Origin: Hoeflea algicola
GTDB taxonomy: Bacteria > Pseudomonadota > Alphaproteobacteria > Rhizobiales > Rhizobiaceae
Direction: 5' to 3'
Assembly (NCBI RefSeq): GCF_026619415.1
Contig: NZ_JAOVZR010000001.1
Location: forward strand, 3,456,501 to 3,520,500
Length of the DNA stretch: 64,000 nucleotides
Numbering within the stretch: the stretch's first letter is position 1; each line of letters opens with the position of its first letter. Positions 36,555-45,257 of this stretch are shown here, in pieces. A program made the translations under genes and the position numbers. The notes under the pieces are model-generated. The model made no database searches and was not told the origin of the DNA. It was given only the letters and a program-made list of their open reading frames with translations.

Positions 36555-37850
36555 TTAGTTGCTGACCGTGCCGACGCAGGTCTCGGTTTCGGTGTTGTAG
36601 TTTCCGCATTTCAGGTCGACCCAGTCGGCCTTCAGCACGGCCGATTCCGGCAGGTAGTCGGACCATGCGTCGCCCGGCACCAGATCGTCGGTCCGCGAGA
36701 CCACCTCGAACTGGCCGTCGGCCTGGATTTCACCGATCAGCACCGGCTTGGTGATGTGGTGGTTGGCCAGCATCTTCGACATGCCGCCGGTCAGGTTGGG
36801 AACCTCGACGCCGACGATGGCGTCAATGACCGCATCAGGATCGGTGGAGCCGGCCTTCTCGACCGCCTTGATCCACATGTTGAAGCCGATGTAATGGGCT
36901 TCCATCGGGTCATTGGTAACGCGCTCTGCGCTGGTGAAGGCTTTCCACTTTTCGATGAACGCCGCATTTTCCGGCGTATCGACCGACTGGAAATAGTTCC
37001 AGGCGGCCAGGTGGCCGACCAGCGGTGCGGTATCGAAGCCGGCCAGTTCTTCCTCGCCGACCGAGAATGCGACGACCGGAATGTCGGAGGCCTTTACGCC
37101 CTGATTGCCGAGTTCCTTGTAGAACGGCACATTGGCGTCGCCATTGACGGTGGAAACAACGGCGGTCTTCTTGCCGGCCGAGCCGAAGCTCTTGATGTCG
37201 GAGGCGATCGTCTGCCAGTCGGAATGGCCGAACGGCGTGTAGTTGATCATGATGTCCTCTTCAGCCACGCCCTTGGATTTGAGGTAGGCTTCGAGGATCT
37301 TGTTGGTCGTGCGCGGATACACATAGTCGGTTCCCGCCAGCACCCAGCGCTCGACCTCTTCTTCTTCCATCAGGTAATCGACGGCGGGAATGGCCTGCTG
37401 GTTCGGTGCGGCGCCGGTGTAGAACACGTTGCGCTCGCTCTCCTCGCCCTCATACTGAACCGGGTAGAACAGGACGTTGTTGAGTTCCTTGAATACCGGC
37501 AGCACCGATTTGCGCGACACCGAGGTCCAGCAACCGAACACGGCCGATACCTTGTCGGCCGAGATCAGCTCGCGGGCTTTTTCCGCAAACAGCGGCCAGT
37601 CGGAGGCCGGGTCGACGACGACGGCTTCCAGTTGCTTGCCGAGCAGACCGCCCTTGGCGTTCTGCTCCTCGATCAGCATCAGCATGGCGTCCTTGAGGGT
37701 CGATTCTGAAATCGCCATCGTGCCAGACAGCGAATGCAGGATGCCGACCTTGATCGTCTCATCGGCCGCGAATGCGGCGGGCAGGCTGATTGCAGTTGCC
37801 AAAGTTGCGGCCGAAGCGAGCAGCATGGCCCGGCGAGTAAATTTCGTCAT
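36555..37850 (-). CDS. urtA: Urea ABC transporter substrate-binding protein UrtA
   Basis: 431 aa. An N-terminal FTRRAMLLASAA stretch looks like a twin-arginine-type or strong Sec signal, cleaved near residue 28 (AFA-A). The mature part is a type I periplasmic binding protein (IKVGILHSLSGTMAISE, FGCWTSVSRKSVLPV), the UrtA pattern that binds urea. The ATG at 37850 follows GGAG. It is first in urtABCDE, transcribed toward lower coordinates. Such operons are normally induced by nitrogen limitation; no NtrC site was identified here. Confidence 0.95.
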   Translation of the reverse strand: MTKFTRRAMLLASAATLATAISLPAAFAADETIKVGILHSLSGTMAISESTLKDAMLMLIEEQNAKGGLLGKQLEAVVVDPASDWPLFAEKARELISADKVSAVFGCWTSVSRKSVLPVFKELNNVLFYPVQYEGEESERNVFYTGAAPNQQAIPAVDYLMEEEEVERWVLAGTDYVYPRTTNKILEAYLKSKGVAEEDIMINYTPFGHSDWQTIASDIKSFGSAGKKTAVVSTVNGDANVPFYKELGNQGVKASDIPVVAFSVGEEELAGFDTAPLVGHLAAWNYFQSVDTPENAAFIEKWKAFTSAERVTNDPMEAHYIGFNMWIKAVEKAGSTDPDAVIDAIVGVEVPNLTGGMSKMLANHHITKPVLIGEIQADGQFEVVSRTDDLVPGDAWSDYLPESAVLKADWVDLKCGNYNTETETCVGTVSN

Positions 37851-38328
37851 GAAAGTCTCCGTCAGTTGCAGTTGCACCGACGAAAGCAACGCAATGTGTG
37901 TGCCAGATTCCTTTCAGGCTGCCATCACGCAGTATAGGCTTATGTAATTGTTCACCGAATCCGCTTGGATTGGCTGGGGCACCGATCCGCGCGAGCACGT
38001 CTGGCCGCGGTTGATGATTGGCAAAAAAGATGAAAAATTAAGCAAAATAGACAAATGCCCTAATATTGAACTGTCGATCAACTTCCCTGTTGTCAGGCCC
38101 GTGAATGGCCTCATCGAGACCATTTGATGGACACATGAGGTGTCTCACGAACGGGCGTTATCATGCTGTCAGCCCTTTCAGGTATCGGGTACCAAGCATT
38201 TTTGGGGTGTGAAGGTGTAATGCAATTCCTGATTGAGAGGGTGGTGCGACAACCAGACTCGCTCTGAGGCTGTATTTGGATTGATTTACAGTCTGAAACA
38301 TGATCTCCTCCGTTTCGGGAGAAGGTAC
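37851..38328. promoter_or_regulatory. Divergent region between urtA and the formate dehydrogenase locus
   Basis: 478 bases carrying promoters for urtABCDE (minus) and the formate dehydrogenase locus (plus). An AT-rich tract at 38015-38075 is the most promoter-like part. No small gene recognised. Confidence 0.45.
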
Positions 38329-38934
38329 GTGTTGAATCAGCAATCTTTTTCGATGAGCGCAATTGATGAAGCCGATCAATCGCGGGTCCATGTCTACCGG
38401 CTTCTGGCGCGGTTGTTGCGCGAGCCGCCCGACGCTCCCCTTCTCGCTATTCTCTCCCAGATGACCGCTGACGATTCCGAACTCGGTCGCGCCATCTCCG
38501 ATCTCGCCCATTCCGCCGCCGTGACAGATCTGGCTGCCAGCCGCGATGAATACAATGTGCTTTTCATCGGCCTGGGCAGGGGTGTCCTGACCCCGTTTGG
38601 TTCCTATTACCTCACCGGATTTTTGCACGAAAAGCCGCTGGCGCGCCTGCGTAACGACATGCGGCCACTGGGTATTGCCCGCAGCGATGACGTCAAAGAC
38701 CCTGAAGACCATGTTGCCGCGCTGATGGAGATGATGGCCGGATTGATCGATGGCAGCTTCGGCGCCGTTCAACCGGGATCAGCGCAACGGGCCTTTTTTG
38801 ACGCCCATATTGCCAGTTGGACGCCTCATTTTTTCAAGGATCTCGAGAGCTGTGCCTCGGCCGGTTTTTACAAGCCTGTCGGCCGTATCGGACGCCTGTT
38901 CATGGCGATCGAGCAGGAAGCTTTCGAAATGTAA
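38329..38934 (+). CDS. TorD-family molybdoenzyme chaperone
   Basis: 201 aa. The TorD/DmsD fold is suggested by the segments YRLLARLLREPP, DEYNVLFIGLGRG and PFGSYYLTGFLHEKPL. Such chaperones bind the TAT signal and the apo-form of molybdoenzymes until the cofactor is inserted; here the client should be FdhA. I favour the GTG at 38329 because GGAGAAGG lies just upstream; the ATG at 38353 is an alternative. A terminator-like stem follows the stop. Confidence 0.85.
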   Translation: MLNQQSFSMSAIDEADQSRVHVYRLLARLLREPPDAPLLAILSQMTADDSELGRAISDLAHSAAVTDLAASRDEYNVLFIGLGRGVLTPFGSYYLTGFLHEKPLARLRNDMRPLGIARSDDVKDPEDHVAALMEMMAGLIDGSFGAVQPGSAQRAFFDAHIASWTPHFFKDLESCASAGFYKPVGRIGRLFMAIEQEAFEM

Positions 38935-38935
38935 G

Positions 38936-38959
38936 CCGCATTTTTGCGGGAGTTTTTTT
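38936..38959 (+). terminator. Terminator-like stem with T-tract after the torD-like gene
   Basis: CCGCA (38936-38940), TTTT, TGCGG (38945-38949), then a run of seven T at 38953-38959. The stem is only five base pairs, so it may terminate partly and act as an attenuator before the fdh structural genes. Confidence 0.55.
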
Positions 38960-39038
38960 CAGCGCGTATTGCAGTCCGGATGAGACACCCGGCCAGACTG
39001 CTGCAGTTGGTTCCAGGTGTCGAGGAGTGGAGACCATC

Positions 39039-39236
39039 ATGAAAGCAAAGGTAGAAGATGCCGCGACAGACCGTCGCGGGTTTCTGAAGTTCGCTGGGCT
39101 TGGCACGATTGCCAGCGGAGCGGCTCTGGTCACAGGCACGGCAGCTGAGGCAGTCGAAATCGCCGGACCGCAGACTGCCGCCGGGTACAAGGAGACCGAT
39201 CACGTCAAGGCCTACTATGCCAGCACTCGGTTCTAA
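39039..39236 (+). CDS. Small TAT-signal protein of formate dehydrogenase loci
   Basis: 65 aa. A twin-arginine motif DRRGFLKFAG (residues ~11-20) is followed by a hydrophobic stretch, then a short tail ending HVKAYYASTRF. This matches the small 'formate dehydrogenase region TAT target' family found upstream of fdhA. It is preceded by GGAG. Its role is unknown, perhaps as a placeholder or assembly factor for the periplasmic complex. Confidence 0.85.
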   Translation: MKAKVEDAATDRRGFLKFAGLGTIASGAALVTGTAAEAVEIAGPQTAAGYKETDHVKAYYASTRF

Positions 39237-39287
39237 GGATCGGCTCTGGTCACCGTATTAGACGGGACAAACACAAGGAGAGTTAGC

Positions 39288-42269
39288 ATGCTCAGGAAGA
39301 AGACAAATGGGGTTGCGAGAGGCCCCCGGATGTCCTCGACGATAGCAGAGCTCGGGGCTACGGCAATTGACCGCCGTACATTCCTCAAGCGCTCGGGCCT
39401 CACCATTGGTGGGGCGGCAGCCATTACCTCGCTTTCGGGCGGAATGGTGAAGCGAGCCGAAGCTCAGACAGCCGCAGGCACCCGGAAAGTCGAAACCAAG
39501 AAATCGGTCTGCACGCATTGCGCCGTGGGTTGCACGGTGATTGCCGAGATCGAAAACGGTGTCTGGACGCGTCAAGCGCCCGGCTATGATTCTCCGTTCA
39601 ACCTGGGCGCCCATTGTGCCAAGGGAGCGGCCGTCCGCGAGCATGCCCACGGCGATCGCCGCCTGAAATATCCGATGAAGCTGGTCGGTGGCAAATGGCA
39701 ACGCGTCTCCTGGGACGAGGCCATCAACGAGATCGGCGACAAGATGCTCGAGGTGCGCGAGACCTCCGGACCGGATTCGGTCTATTGGCTCGGCTCGGCC
39801 AAGCATTCCAATGAGCAGGCCTATCTGATCCGCAAGTTTGCGGCCTACTGGGGGACGAATAACATCGACCACCAGGCGCGCATTTGCCATTCGACCACGG
39901 TGTCTGGTGTTGCCAACACCTGGGGCTATGGCGCGATGACCAATTCCTACAACGACATCCACAAGTCGCAGTCGATGATCCTGATCGGATCCAATCCGGC
40001 GGAAGCGCACCCCGTGTCGTTGTTGCACCTTCTCAAGTGCAAGGAAGAAAACAACGCGCCGCTGATCGTTTGCGATCCGCGCTTTACGCGCACGGCAGCC
40101 CATGCCGATGAATTTGTGCGGTTCCGTCCGGGCACCGATGTGGCGCTGATCTGGGGGATTCTCTACCACATTTTCGAAAACGGTTGGGAAGACAAGGAAT
40201 ATATCCGGACCCGCGTCTGGGGCATGGATCAGATCCGTGACGAGGTCAAGAAGTGGAACCCGGCCGAGGTTGAGCGTGTGACCGGAGTGCCCGGATCGCA
40301 AATGGAGCGGGTCGCCCGCACGCTGGCCAACAACAAGCCAGGCACGTTGATCTGGTGCATGGGTGGCACGCAGCACTCGAACGGGTCTTCCAATACCCGC
40401 GCCTATTCGATCTTGCAGTTGGCGCTGGGCAATGTTGGAAAGTCTGGCGGCGGCGCCAACATTTTCCGCGGCCATGACAACGTGCAGGGCGCCACCGATT
40501 TGGGTGTGCTGGCCGACACGTTGCCGGGATATTACGGACTGACAGCGGGCGCCTACGCCCATTGGGCGCGCGTCTGGGACGAAGACCTTGACTGGCTCAA
40601 GGGACGTTTTGCCACGATGAAAGGCAAGGACGGCAAGAACAAGTTAATGATGTACGAGACCGGCATTCCGGTGTCGCGCTGGATTGATGGTGTTCTGGAA
40701 GCCAAGGAAAACATTGAGCAACCCGACAACACCAAGGTCATGGTGTTTTGGGGCCATGCGCCGAACTCGCAAACCCGTCTGCCGGAGATGCAGAAGGCGA
40801 TGGGGATGCTGGAACTTCTGGTAGTCGTCGATCCCTATCCGACGATGACCGCGGTGCTTCAGGACCGTCAGGATGGCGTCTACCTGTTGCCGGCATCGAC
40901 GCAGTTCGAGACCTCCGGCTCGGTGACGGCATCCAACCGCTCGATCCAGTGGCGCGAGACAGTGATTGACCCGTTGTTTGAATCACTGCCCGACCACACC
41001 ATCATGTACAAGTTCGCCAAGAAATTTGGCTTCGAGGACAGGATGTTCCGCAACATTGAGGTCAATGGTGAGGAACCGCTGGTCGAGGATATCACCCGCG
41101 AGTGGAACCGTGGCATGTGGACCATCGGCATGACCGGGCAATCGCCCGAGCGCATGAAGTCGCACATGCAACATCAGTACACGTTCGACAAGACCAGCTT
41201 GCGTGGTGTTGGCGGACCGCATGATGGCGAATTCTACGGCATGCCATGGCCTTGCTGGGGCACGCCCGAGCTGAAGCATCCCGGCTCGGCAGTGCTGTAC
41301 GATGTGTCGACACCGGTGGCCAAGGGCGGGATGGGTTTCCGTGCTCGCTTCGGCGTTGAACGCAACGGCGACAATCTGCTGGCGGAAAACAGCTGGCCGG
41401 TTGGCTCCGAGATCGAGGACGGCTATCCCGAATTCACGATGGCCATGCTCAAGGGTCTTGGATGGGACAAGGATCTGACCCCCTATGAACGACGCATGAT
41501 CGAGTATGTCGCAGGCATCCTTGATAAGCGGCCTTCGGAGGAGGAGGTCGGGGAGACATCCGATCAGGGTGACATTCCCTCCGACTATGACCAGAAGATC
41601 GAAGGCGTGAACTGGAAAATCGATCTTTCCGGAGGTATCCAGCGCGTCGCGATCAAGCACGGCTGCGCCCCCTACGGCAACGCCAAGGCGCGCGCCGTGG
41701 TCTGGACCTTCCCCGATCCGGTGCCGCTGCATCGTGAACCGCTTTATGCGCCCGACCGCGAGATTGTGGCCGACTATCCGACCATCGAGGACAAGACCTT
41801 CTGGCGCCTGCCAACGGCCTTCAAATCGATCCAGGATGTCGATTTTGCCAAGGACTATCCGATGATCATGACATCGGGTCGCCTGGTTGAATACGAAGGC
41901 GGCGGCGACGAAACCCGCTCCAATCCGTGGCTGGCCGAGTTGCAGCAGGACATGTTTGTCGAGATCAATACTTTTGATGCCAACAATCTGGGCATCAGGG
42001 ATCGTGAGACGGTCTGGCTACATAGCCCGTCGGGGGCCAAGATCAAGATCATGGCCATGGTCACCGAACGGGTGGGTCGGGGCGTCGTCTTCTGTCCCTT
42101 CCATTTTGGCGGCCAGTTCCAGGGCGTCGATCTGAGGGACAAATATCCTGAAGGCGCCGATCCGATCGTGCTTGGGGAGGCCTCCAACACTGCCCAGACC
42201 TATGGCTACGACATGGTCACACAGATGCAGGAAACAAAAACCACACTTTGCCGCGTCGAGCGGGCATAG
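39288..42269 (+). CDS. fdhA: Formate dehydrogenase, catalytic subunit (Cys-type, TAT-exported)
   Basis: 993 aa. The TAT motif DRRTFLKRSG is near residue 28. A [4Fe-4S] motif CTHCAVGCTV-(~25)-GAHCAKG follows. The molybdopterin domains run through the rest. The Mo/W ligand is Cys200 in ARICHSTTVSG, where E. coli FdnG has selenocysteine, followed by the conserved His201. The start at 39288 follows AAGGAG. The enzyme oxidises formate at the outer face of the membrane, passing electrons to FdhB and FdhC. The tungstate transporter in the same locus raises the possibility of W in place of Mo. Confidence 0.95.
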   Translation: MLRKKTNGVARGPRMSSTIAELGATAIDRRTFLKRSGLTIGGAAAITSLSGGMVKRAEAQTAAGTRKVETKKSVCTHCAVGCTVIAEIENGVWTRQAPGYDSPFNLGAHCAKGAAVREHAHGDRRLKYPMKLVGGKWQRVSWDEAINEIGDKMLEVRETSGPDSVYWLGSAKHSNEQAYLIRKFAAYWGTNNIDHQARICHSTTVSGVANTWGYGAMTNSYNDIHKSQSMILIGSNPAEAHPVSLLHLLKCKEENNAPLIVCDPRFTRTAAHADEFVRFRPGTDVALIWGILYHIFENGWEDKEYIRTRVWGMDQIRDEVKKWNPAEVERVTGVPGSQMERVARTLANNKPGTLIWCMGGTQHSNGSSNTRAYSILQLALGNVGKSGGGANIFRGHDNVQGATDLGVLADTLPGYYGLTAGAYAHWARVWDEDLDWLKGRFATMKGKDGKNKLMMYETGIPVSRWIDGVLEAKENIEQPDNTKVMVFWGHAPNSQTRLPEMQKAMGMLELLVVVDPYPTMTAVLQDRQDGVYLLPASTQFETSGSVTASNRSIQWRETVIDPLFESLPDHTIMYKFAKKFGFEDRMFRNIEVNGEEPLVEDITREWNRGMWTIGMTGQSPERMKSHMQHQYTFDKTSLRGVGGPHDGEFYGMPWPCWGTPELKHPGSAVLYDVSTPVAKGGMGFRARFGVERNGDNLLAENSWPVGSEIEDGYPEFTMAMLKGLGWDKDLTPYERRMIEYVAGILDKRPSEEEVGETSDQGDIPSDYDQKIEGVNWKIDLSGGIQRVAIKHGCAPYGNAKARAVVWTFPDPVPLHREPLYAPDREIVADYPTIEDKTFWRLPTAFKSIQDVDFAKDYPMIMTSGRLVEYEGGGDETRSNPWLAELQQDMFVEINTFDANNLGIRDRETVWLHSPSGAKIKIMAMVTERVGRGVVFCPFHFGGQFQGVDLRDKYPEGADPIVLGEASNTAQTYGYDMVTQMQETKTTLCRVERA

Positions 42270-42281
42270 GGAGGACACACT

Positions 42282-42878
42282 ATGGCTAGAATGAAATTCC
42301 TCTGCGACGCCGAGCGCTGTATTGAATGCAATGCCTGTGTCACGGCTTGCAAGAACGAGAACGAAGTTCCCTGGGGCGTCAACCGGCGTCGGGTCGTCAC
42401 CATCAATGACGGCAAGCCCGGGGAACGGTCGATTTCGGTGGCCTGCATGCACTGTTCGGATGCGCCGTGCATGGCGGTCTGCCCTGTCGATTGCTTCTAC
42501 CAGACGGCAGATGGCATCGTCTTGCACGACAAGGATCTGTGCATCGGCTGTGGGTATTGCTTCTATGCGTGCCCGTTCGGTGCGCCGCAATATCCGCAAG
42601 CCTCCAACTTCGGATCACGCGGCAAGATGGACAAGTGTACGTTCTGTGCCGGCGGTCCAGAGCTCGACAACTCCGCTGCCGAGTTCCAGAAATATGGACG
42701 CAACCGCATTGCCGAAGGCAAGCTGCCGCTTTGCGCCGAGATGTGCTCGACCAAGGCGCTGCTGGCCGGCGACGGTGATACGGTGTCGTCCATTTATCGC
42801 GAGCGCATCGTCGCCCGTGGCTTCGGCGCAGGCGCCTGGGGCTGGGGTACGGCCTACGATCAGAAGAGTGGCGGTTGA
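42282..42878 (+). CDS. fdhB: Formate dehydrogenase iron-sulfur subunit
   Basis: 198 aa with four [4Fe-4S] motifs: [37 protein letters not shown], and the split CTFC ... LPLCAEMC. No membrane anchor is visible, so it relies on FdhA for export, as in other formate dehydrogenases. It starts 12 bases after fdhA and carries electrons from the FdhA cofactor to the cytochrome subunit. Confidence 0.95.
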   Translation: MARMKFLCDAERCIECNACVTACKNENEVPWGVNRRRVVTINDGKPGERSISVACMHCSDAPCMAVCPVDCFYQTADGIVLHDKDLCIGCGYCFYACPFGAPQYPQASNFGSRGKMDKCTFCAGGPELDNSAAEFQKYGRNRIAEGKLPLCAEMCSTKALLAGDGDTVSSIYRERIVARGFGAGAWGWGTAYDQKSGG

Positions 42879-42902
42879 CCGACATGTGTTGATCCCAGAC
42901 GG

Positions 42903-42934
42903 ATTGGCAGGCGGGCACAGGTCCGCCTGCCAAT
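42903..42934 (+). terminator. Strong 12-bp hairpin between fdhB and fdhC
   Basis: ATTGGCAGGCGG (42903-42914) pairs perfectly with CCGCCTGCCAAT (42923-42934) across an 8-base loop, 25 bases after the fdhB stop. It is followed only by TTCC, so it is not a full intrinsic terminator. It probably stabilises the fdhAB message or lowers fdhC expression. Confidence 0.6.
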
Positions 42935-42971
42935 TTCCGTTAGACAGTATCCGGATACCGGGAGTTCACCG

Positions 42972-44146
42972 ATGAATAGTCTGAAGACCCGATTCGCGTC
43001 CATGCAGCCAATGACGGTTGCAGTCGTGTTTGCCGTTGTCGCCCTTGTCGGTCTGTGGCTACCGCTCCAGGCCCACGCCCAGAGCACAGTCCGCCCGCCG
43101 GAAAATGCAACGACGGCCATTGCGCCGCCCGGCCCTGGCATGCAGGGCAACGTGCAGGCAAATCAATCAGATGCGGAAATCTGGCATGACATCCGGCTAG
43201 GTGAGATCGGCGGGTCGTCGACTCCGAATCCGTCCGGTGGCCAGATGATTCAGTCTCAAGGTGAGGACTGGCGGCTGTATCGCCAGGGTCCGACCCACGA
43301 TTACCTCGGCTATGCGATGCTTGGAACGCTGATCCTGCTGGCGCTGTTTTTGGCGATACGTGGTCGCATCAAGGTCGAACATGGTATGTCCGGCATCAGG
43401 ATCAAGCGCTTTTCCACCCTGGAGCGGATGAGCCACTGGCTGATGGCGCTATCATTCATCATTTTGGGGATCAGCGGCCTCAACGTTACCTTCGGACGCT
43501 CGCTGATCCTGCCGCTCGTTGGCAAGGATATTTTTGGTCCGATGTCGGGCTATCTCAAAGCCGCTCACAATTACACCGCCTTCGCCTTCATGCTTGGGTT
43601 GGCCATCGCCTTCGTGCTTTGGGTCGTGCACAACATTCCCGATCGCACCGATCTCAACTGGCTGGCAAAGGGAGGTGGGCTTTTGAGCAAATCGAGCCAC
43701 CCCCGGCGAAAAAATTCAACGCCGGCCAGAAGGTCATCTTCTGGGGGGTGATGTTGCTCGGTCTGTCATTGTCGGTCTCGGGCTGGGCGTTGCTGTTTCC
43801 GTTCGAACACAGTCTGTTTTCCGATACGTTTGCGCTTTTCAGTTATGTCGGTATCGATGTGGCCCATATTCTGGGTCTGCCTGAGGCGCCTTACAGCGCC
43901 ATTCAGGAGCAGCAGCTCAACAGCGCCTGGCATGGCATCATCGCGGTGGTGATGATCTGCCTGATCTTTGCCCATATCTATATCGGTACCATCGGTATGG
44001 AGGGCGCCTTTGACGCAATGGGCTCGGGCGAAGTTGACTTGAACTGGGCCAAAGAACACCATTCGATATGGGTTGATGAGGTCATGTCGGAGAATACCGA
44101 CAAGACCGGCAAGGCCGAGGTGGCGGCTGCCGCACCGGCCGAGTGA
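42972..44146 (+). pseudogene. fdhC: Formate dehydrogenase cytochrome b subunit, frameshifted as read
   Basis: Two overlapping frames together give one FdoI/FdnI-type subunit. The first (42972 to ~43700) has a signal peptide, a periplasmic linker and helices with the haem-ligand-like RMSHWLMA and KAAHNYTAFAF. The second (from ~43685 to 44146, in the -1 frame) continues with PAKKFNAGQKVIFWGV, the last helices and HGIIAVV. One base seems to be missing between 43681 and 43704, where a T4 and a C5 run lie. This may be a sequence error, a real mutation, or a -1 frameshift at A AAA AAT (43709-43715). The first frame alone stops at 43751. Confidence 0.8.
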
Positions 44147-44165
44147 TGATGGGAAGGAACCGGAT

Positions 44166-44294
44166 ATGAAAGCATTTCTTCTCAGCATCGCGGTATTGTT
44201 GCTGGTCGTGATCGGTGCCCGGTACGGGCTCAAGCCGCTGTGGGACACGCCGTCGGCCGCGATTTATTCGACTGGGAATGTGCGCTTGAATTGA
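44166..44294 (+). CDS. 42-aa single-pass membrane protein in the fdh operon
   Basis: A short gene, easily missed. ATG at 44166 is preceded by GGGAAGGAACC. Residues 4-20 form one hydrophobic helix (LLSIAVLLLVVIGARYG), then a short tail WDTPSAAIYSTGNVRLN. It lies 19 bases after fdhC and 28 before the DUF6494 gene. The position suggests a small accessory subunit or assembly factor of the membrane complex; this is inference. Confidence 0.65.
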   Translation: MKAFLLSIAVLLLVVIGARYGLKPLWDTPSAAIYSTGNVRLN

Positions 44295-44322
44295 AGCAGG
44301 CACGGAAAATGAGAGTGATACG

Positions 44323-44514
44323 ATGAGTGACGAAGCCTTTAACCTGTCGATGCGGAAATTCCTCAAGCAAGTCGGCGTAACTTCACAGCAGCAGATCGAA
44401 GAACTGGTGCGCTCCGGGGCTGTCGGTGCCGGTTCGTTGAAACTCAAGGTCGTGTTGACAGCCGAAGGTACCGACCTGAAGCATGTTGTCACCGGCGAAG
44501 TCGAGTTGCCCTGA
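44323..44514 (+). CDS. DUF6494 family protein
   Basis: 63 aa. The pattern MRKFLKQVGVTSQQQIEE followed by LKVVLTAEGTDLKHVV is that of a small conserved family (DUF6494) seen near formate dehydrogenases. It is soluble and has a helix-then-strands layout. Function unknown. It is tightly packed between the 42-aa protein and the lipoate-ligase-like gene. Confidence 0.75.
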   Translation: MSDEAFNLSMRKFLKQVGVTSQQQIEELVRSGAVGAGSLKLKVVLTAEGTDLKHVVTGEVELP

Positions 44515-44522
44515 TCGTCAGC

Positions 44523-45257
44523 ATGCTGCCCACACCGGAATTCCCGCCGCTGTTGACCGGGCATGCGGTGCCCACTCATGAAGACCCGTTACAGGTTGCA
44601 TTTGAAGGGGCAAGGCTTGGCCGCTTCAGTGCCGGTGATCTCTGCTGGTCGCTGGCAGAAACGCATGCGCGTGCCGCGATCATACTGGAACCCGAATGTT
44701 GCCTCGCCAAAGCCTTGCCGATGGCGCCGCTGATGATGGTTGCCATTGGCGATGCGCTGGGTGCGATCGGGCCGCCAAATCTGGCCTTGATGTACCATTG
44801 GCCAACCACATTGCTGGTTAATGGCGGCGAAGTCGGCGAGGTTTTCTTGCGCGGTCCTGAAGCAGCCGGGCTTGCAGACATTCCTGAATTTATCGTGCTC
44901 GGGTTCTCTGTGACGATGAGTGTGCCGGCCGAGATCTTTGACGCGCCGGGACTTGTTCGCAATACAACCGCACTGTTCGAGGAAGGGTGCGGTGATCTCG
45001 ACCGGACGCAGGTCATCGAGGCGGTAGCGCGCCATTTCCTGTCATGGGTCGATACCTGGGAGCACGACGGTTTTGCGCCCGTCCACACGCATTTTCTGGG
45101 CCGCATGCAACCGGCGGACATGCTCACGGTGCAAATTGGCACAGTGGCACACGAAGGCCGGATGGTCGGCATAGATGAAGATGGCGGCTTGCTGCTCGAT
45201 GGTGCCGACGGTGTTAGCGGCTTGTCGCTGGCTCAGGGATTGGGGATGGCTGGGTGA
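44523..45257 (+). CDS. Biotin/lipoate-protein-ligase-like protein (DUF4444 type)
   Basis: 244 aa. The N-terminal ~190 residues resemble a biotin/lipoate A/B ligase fold (AIILEPECCLAKALPM, HWPTTLLVNGGEVGE) and the C-terminal ~60 match the DUF4444 tail. No clear lipoyl or biotin acceptor gene is adjacent. Its conserved presence in formate dehydrogenase loci suggests an accessory role not yet defined. It starts eight bases after the DUF6494 stop, and its own stop overlaps the next start (TGATG). Confidence 0.7.
   Translation: MLPTPEFPPLLTGHAVPTHEDPLQVAFEGARLGRFSAGDLCWSLAETHARAAIILEPECCLAKALPMAPLMMVAIGDALGAIGPPNLALMYHWPTTLLVNGGEVGEVFLRGPEAAGLADIPEFIVLGFSVTMSVPAEIFDAPGLVRNTTALFEEGCGDLDRTQVIEAVARHFLSWVDTWEHDGFAPVHTHFLGRMQPADMLTVQIGTVAHEGRMVGIDEDGGLLLDGADGVSGLSLAQGLGMAG

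Noticed and set aside
34699..37709. Two plus-strand open frames of over 400 codons
   Set aside because: Antisense to urtB and urtA; no signal, fold pattern or ribosome-binding site.
39258..40562. 434-codon open frame on the minus strand
   Set aside because: Antisense to the well-supported fdhA.
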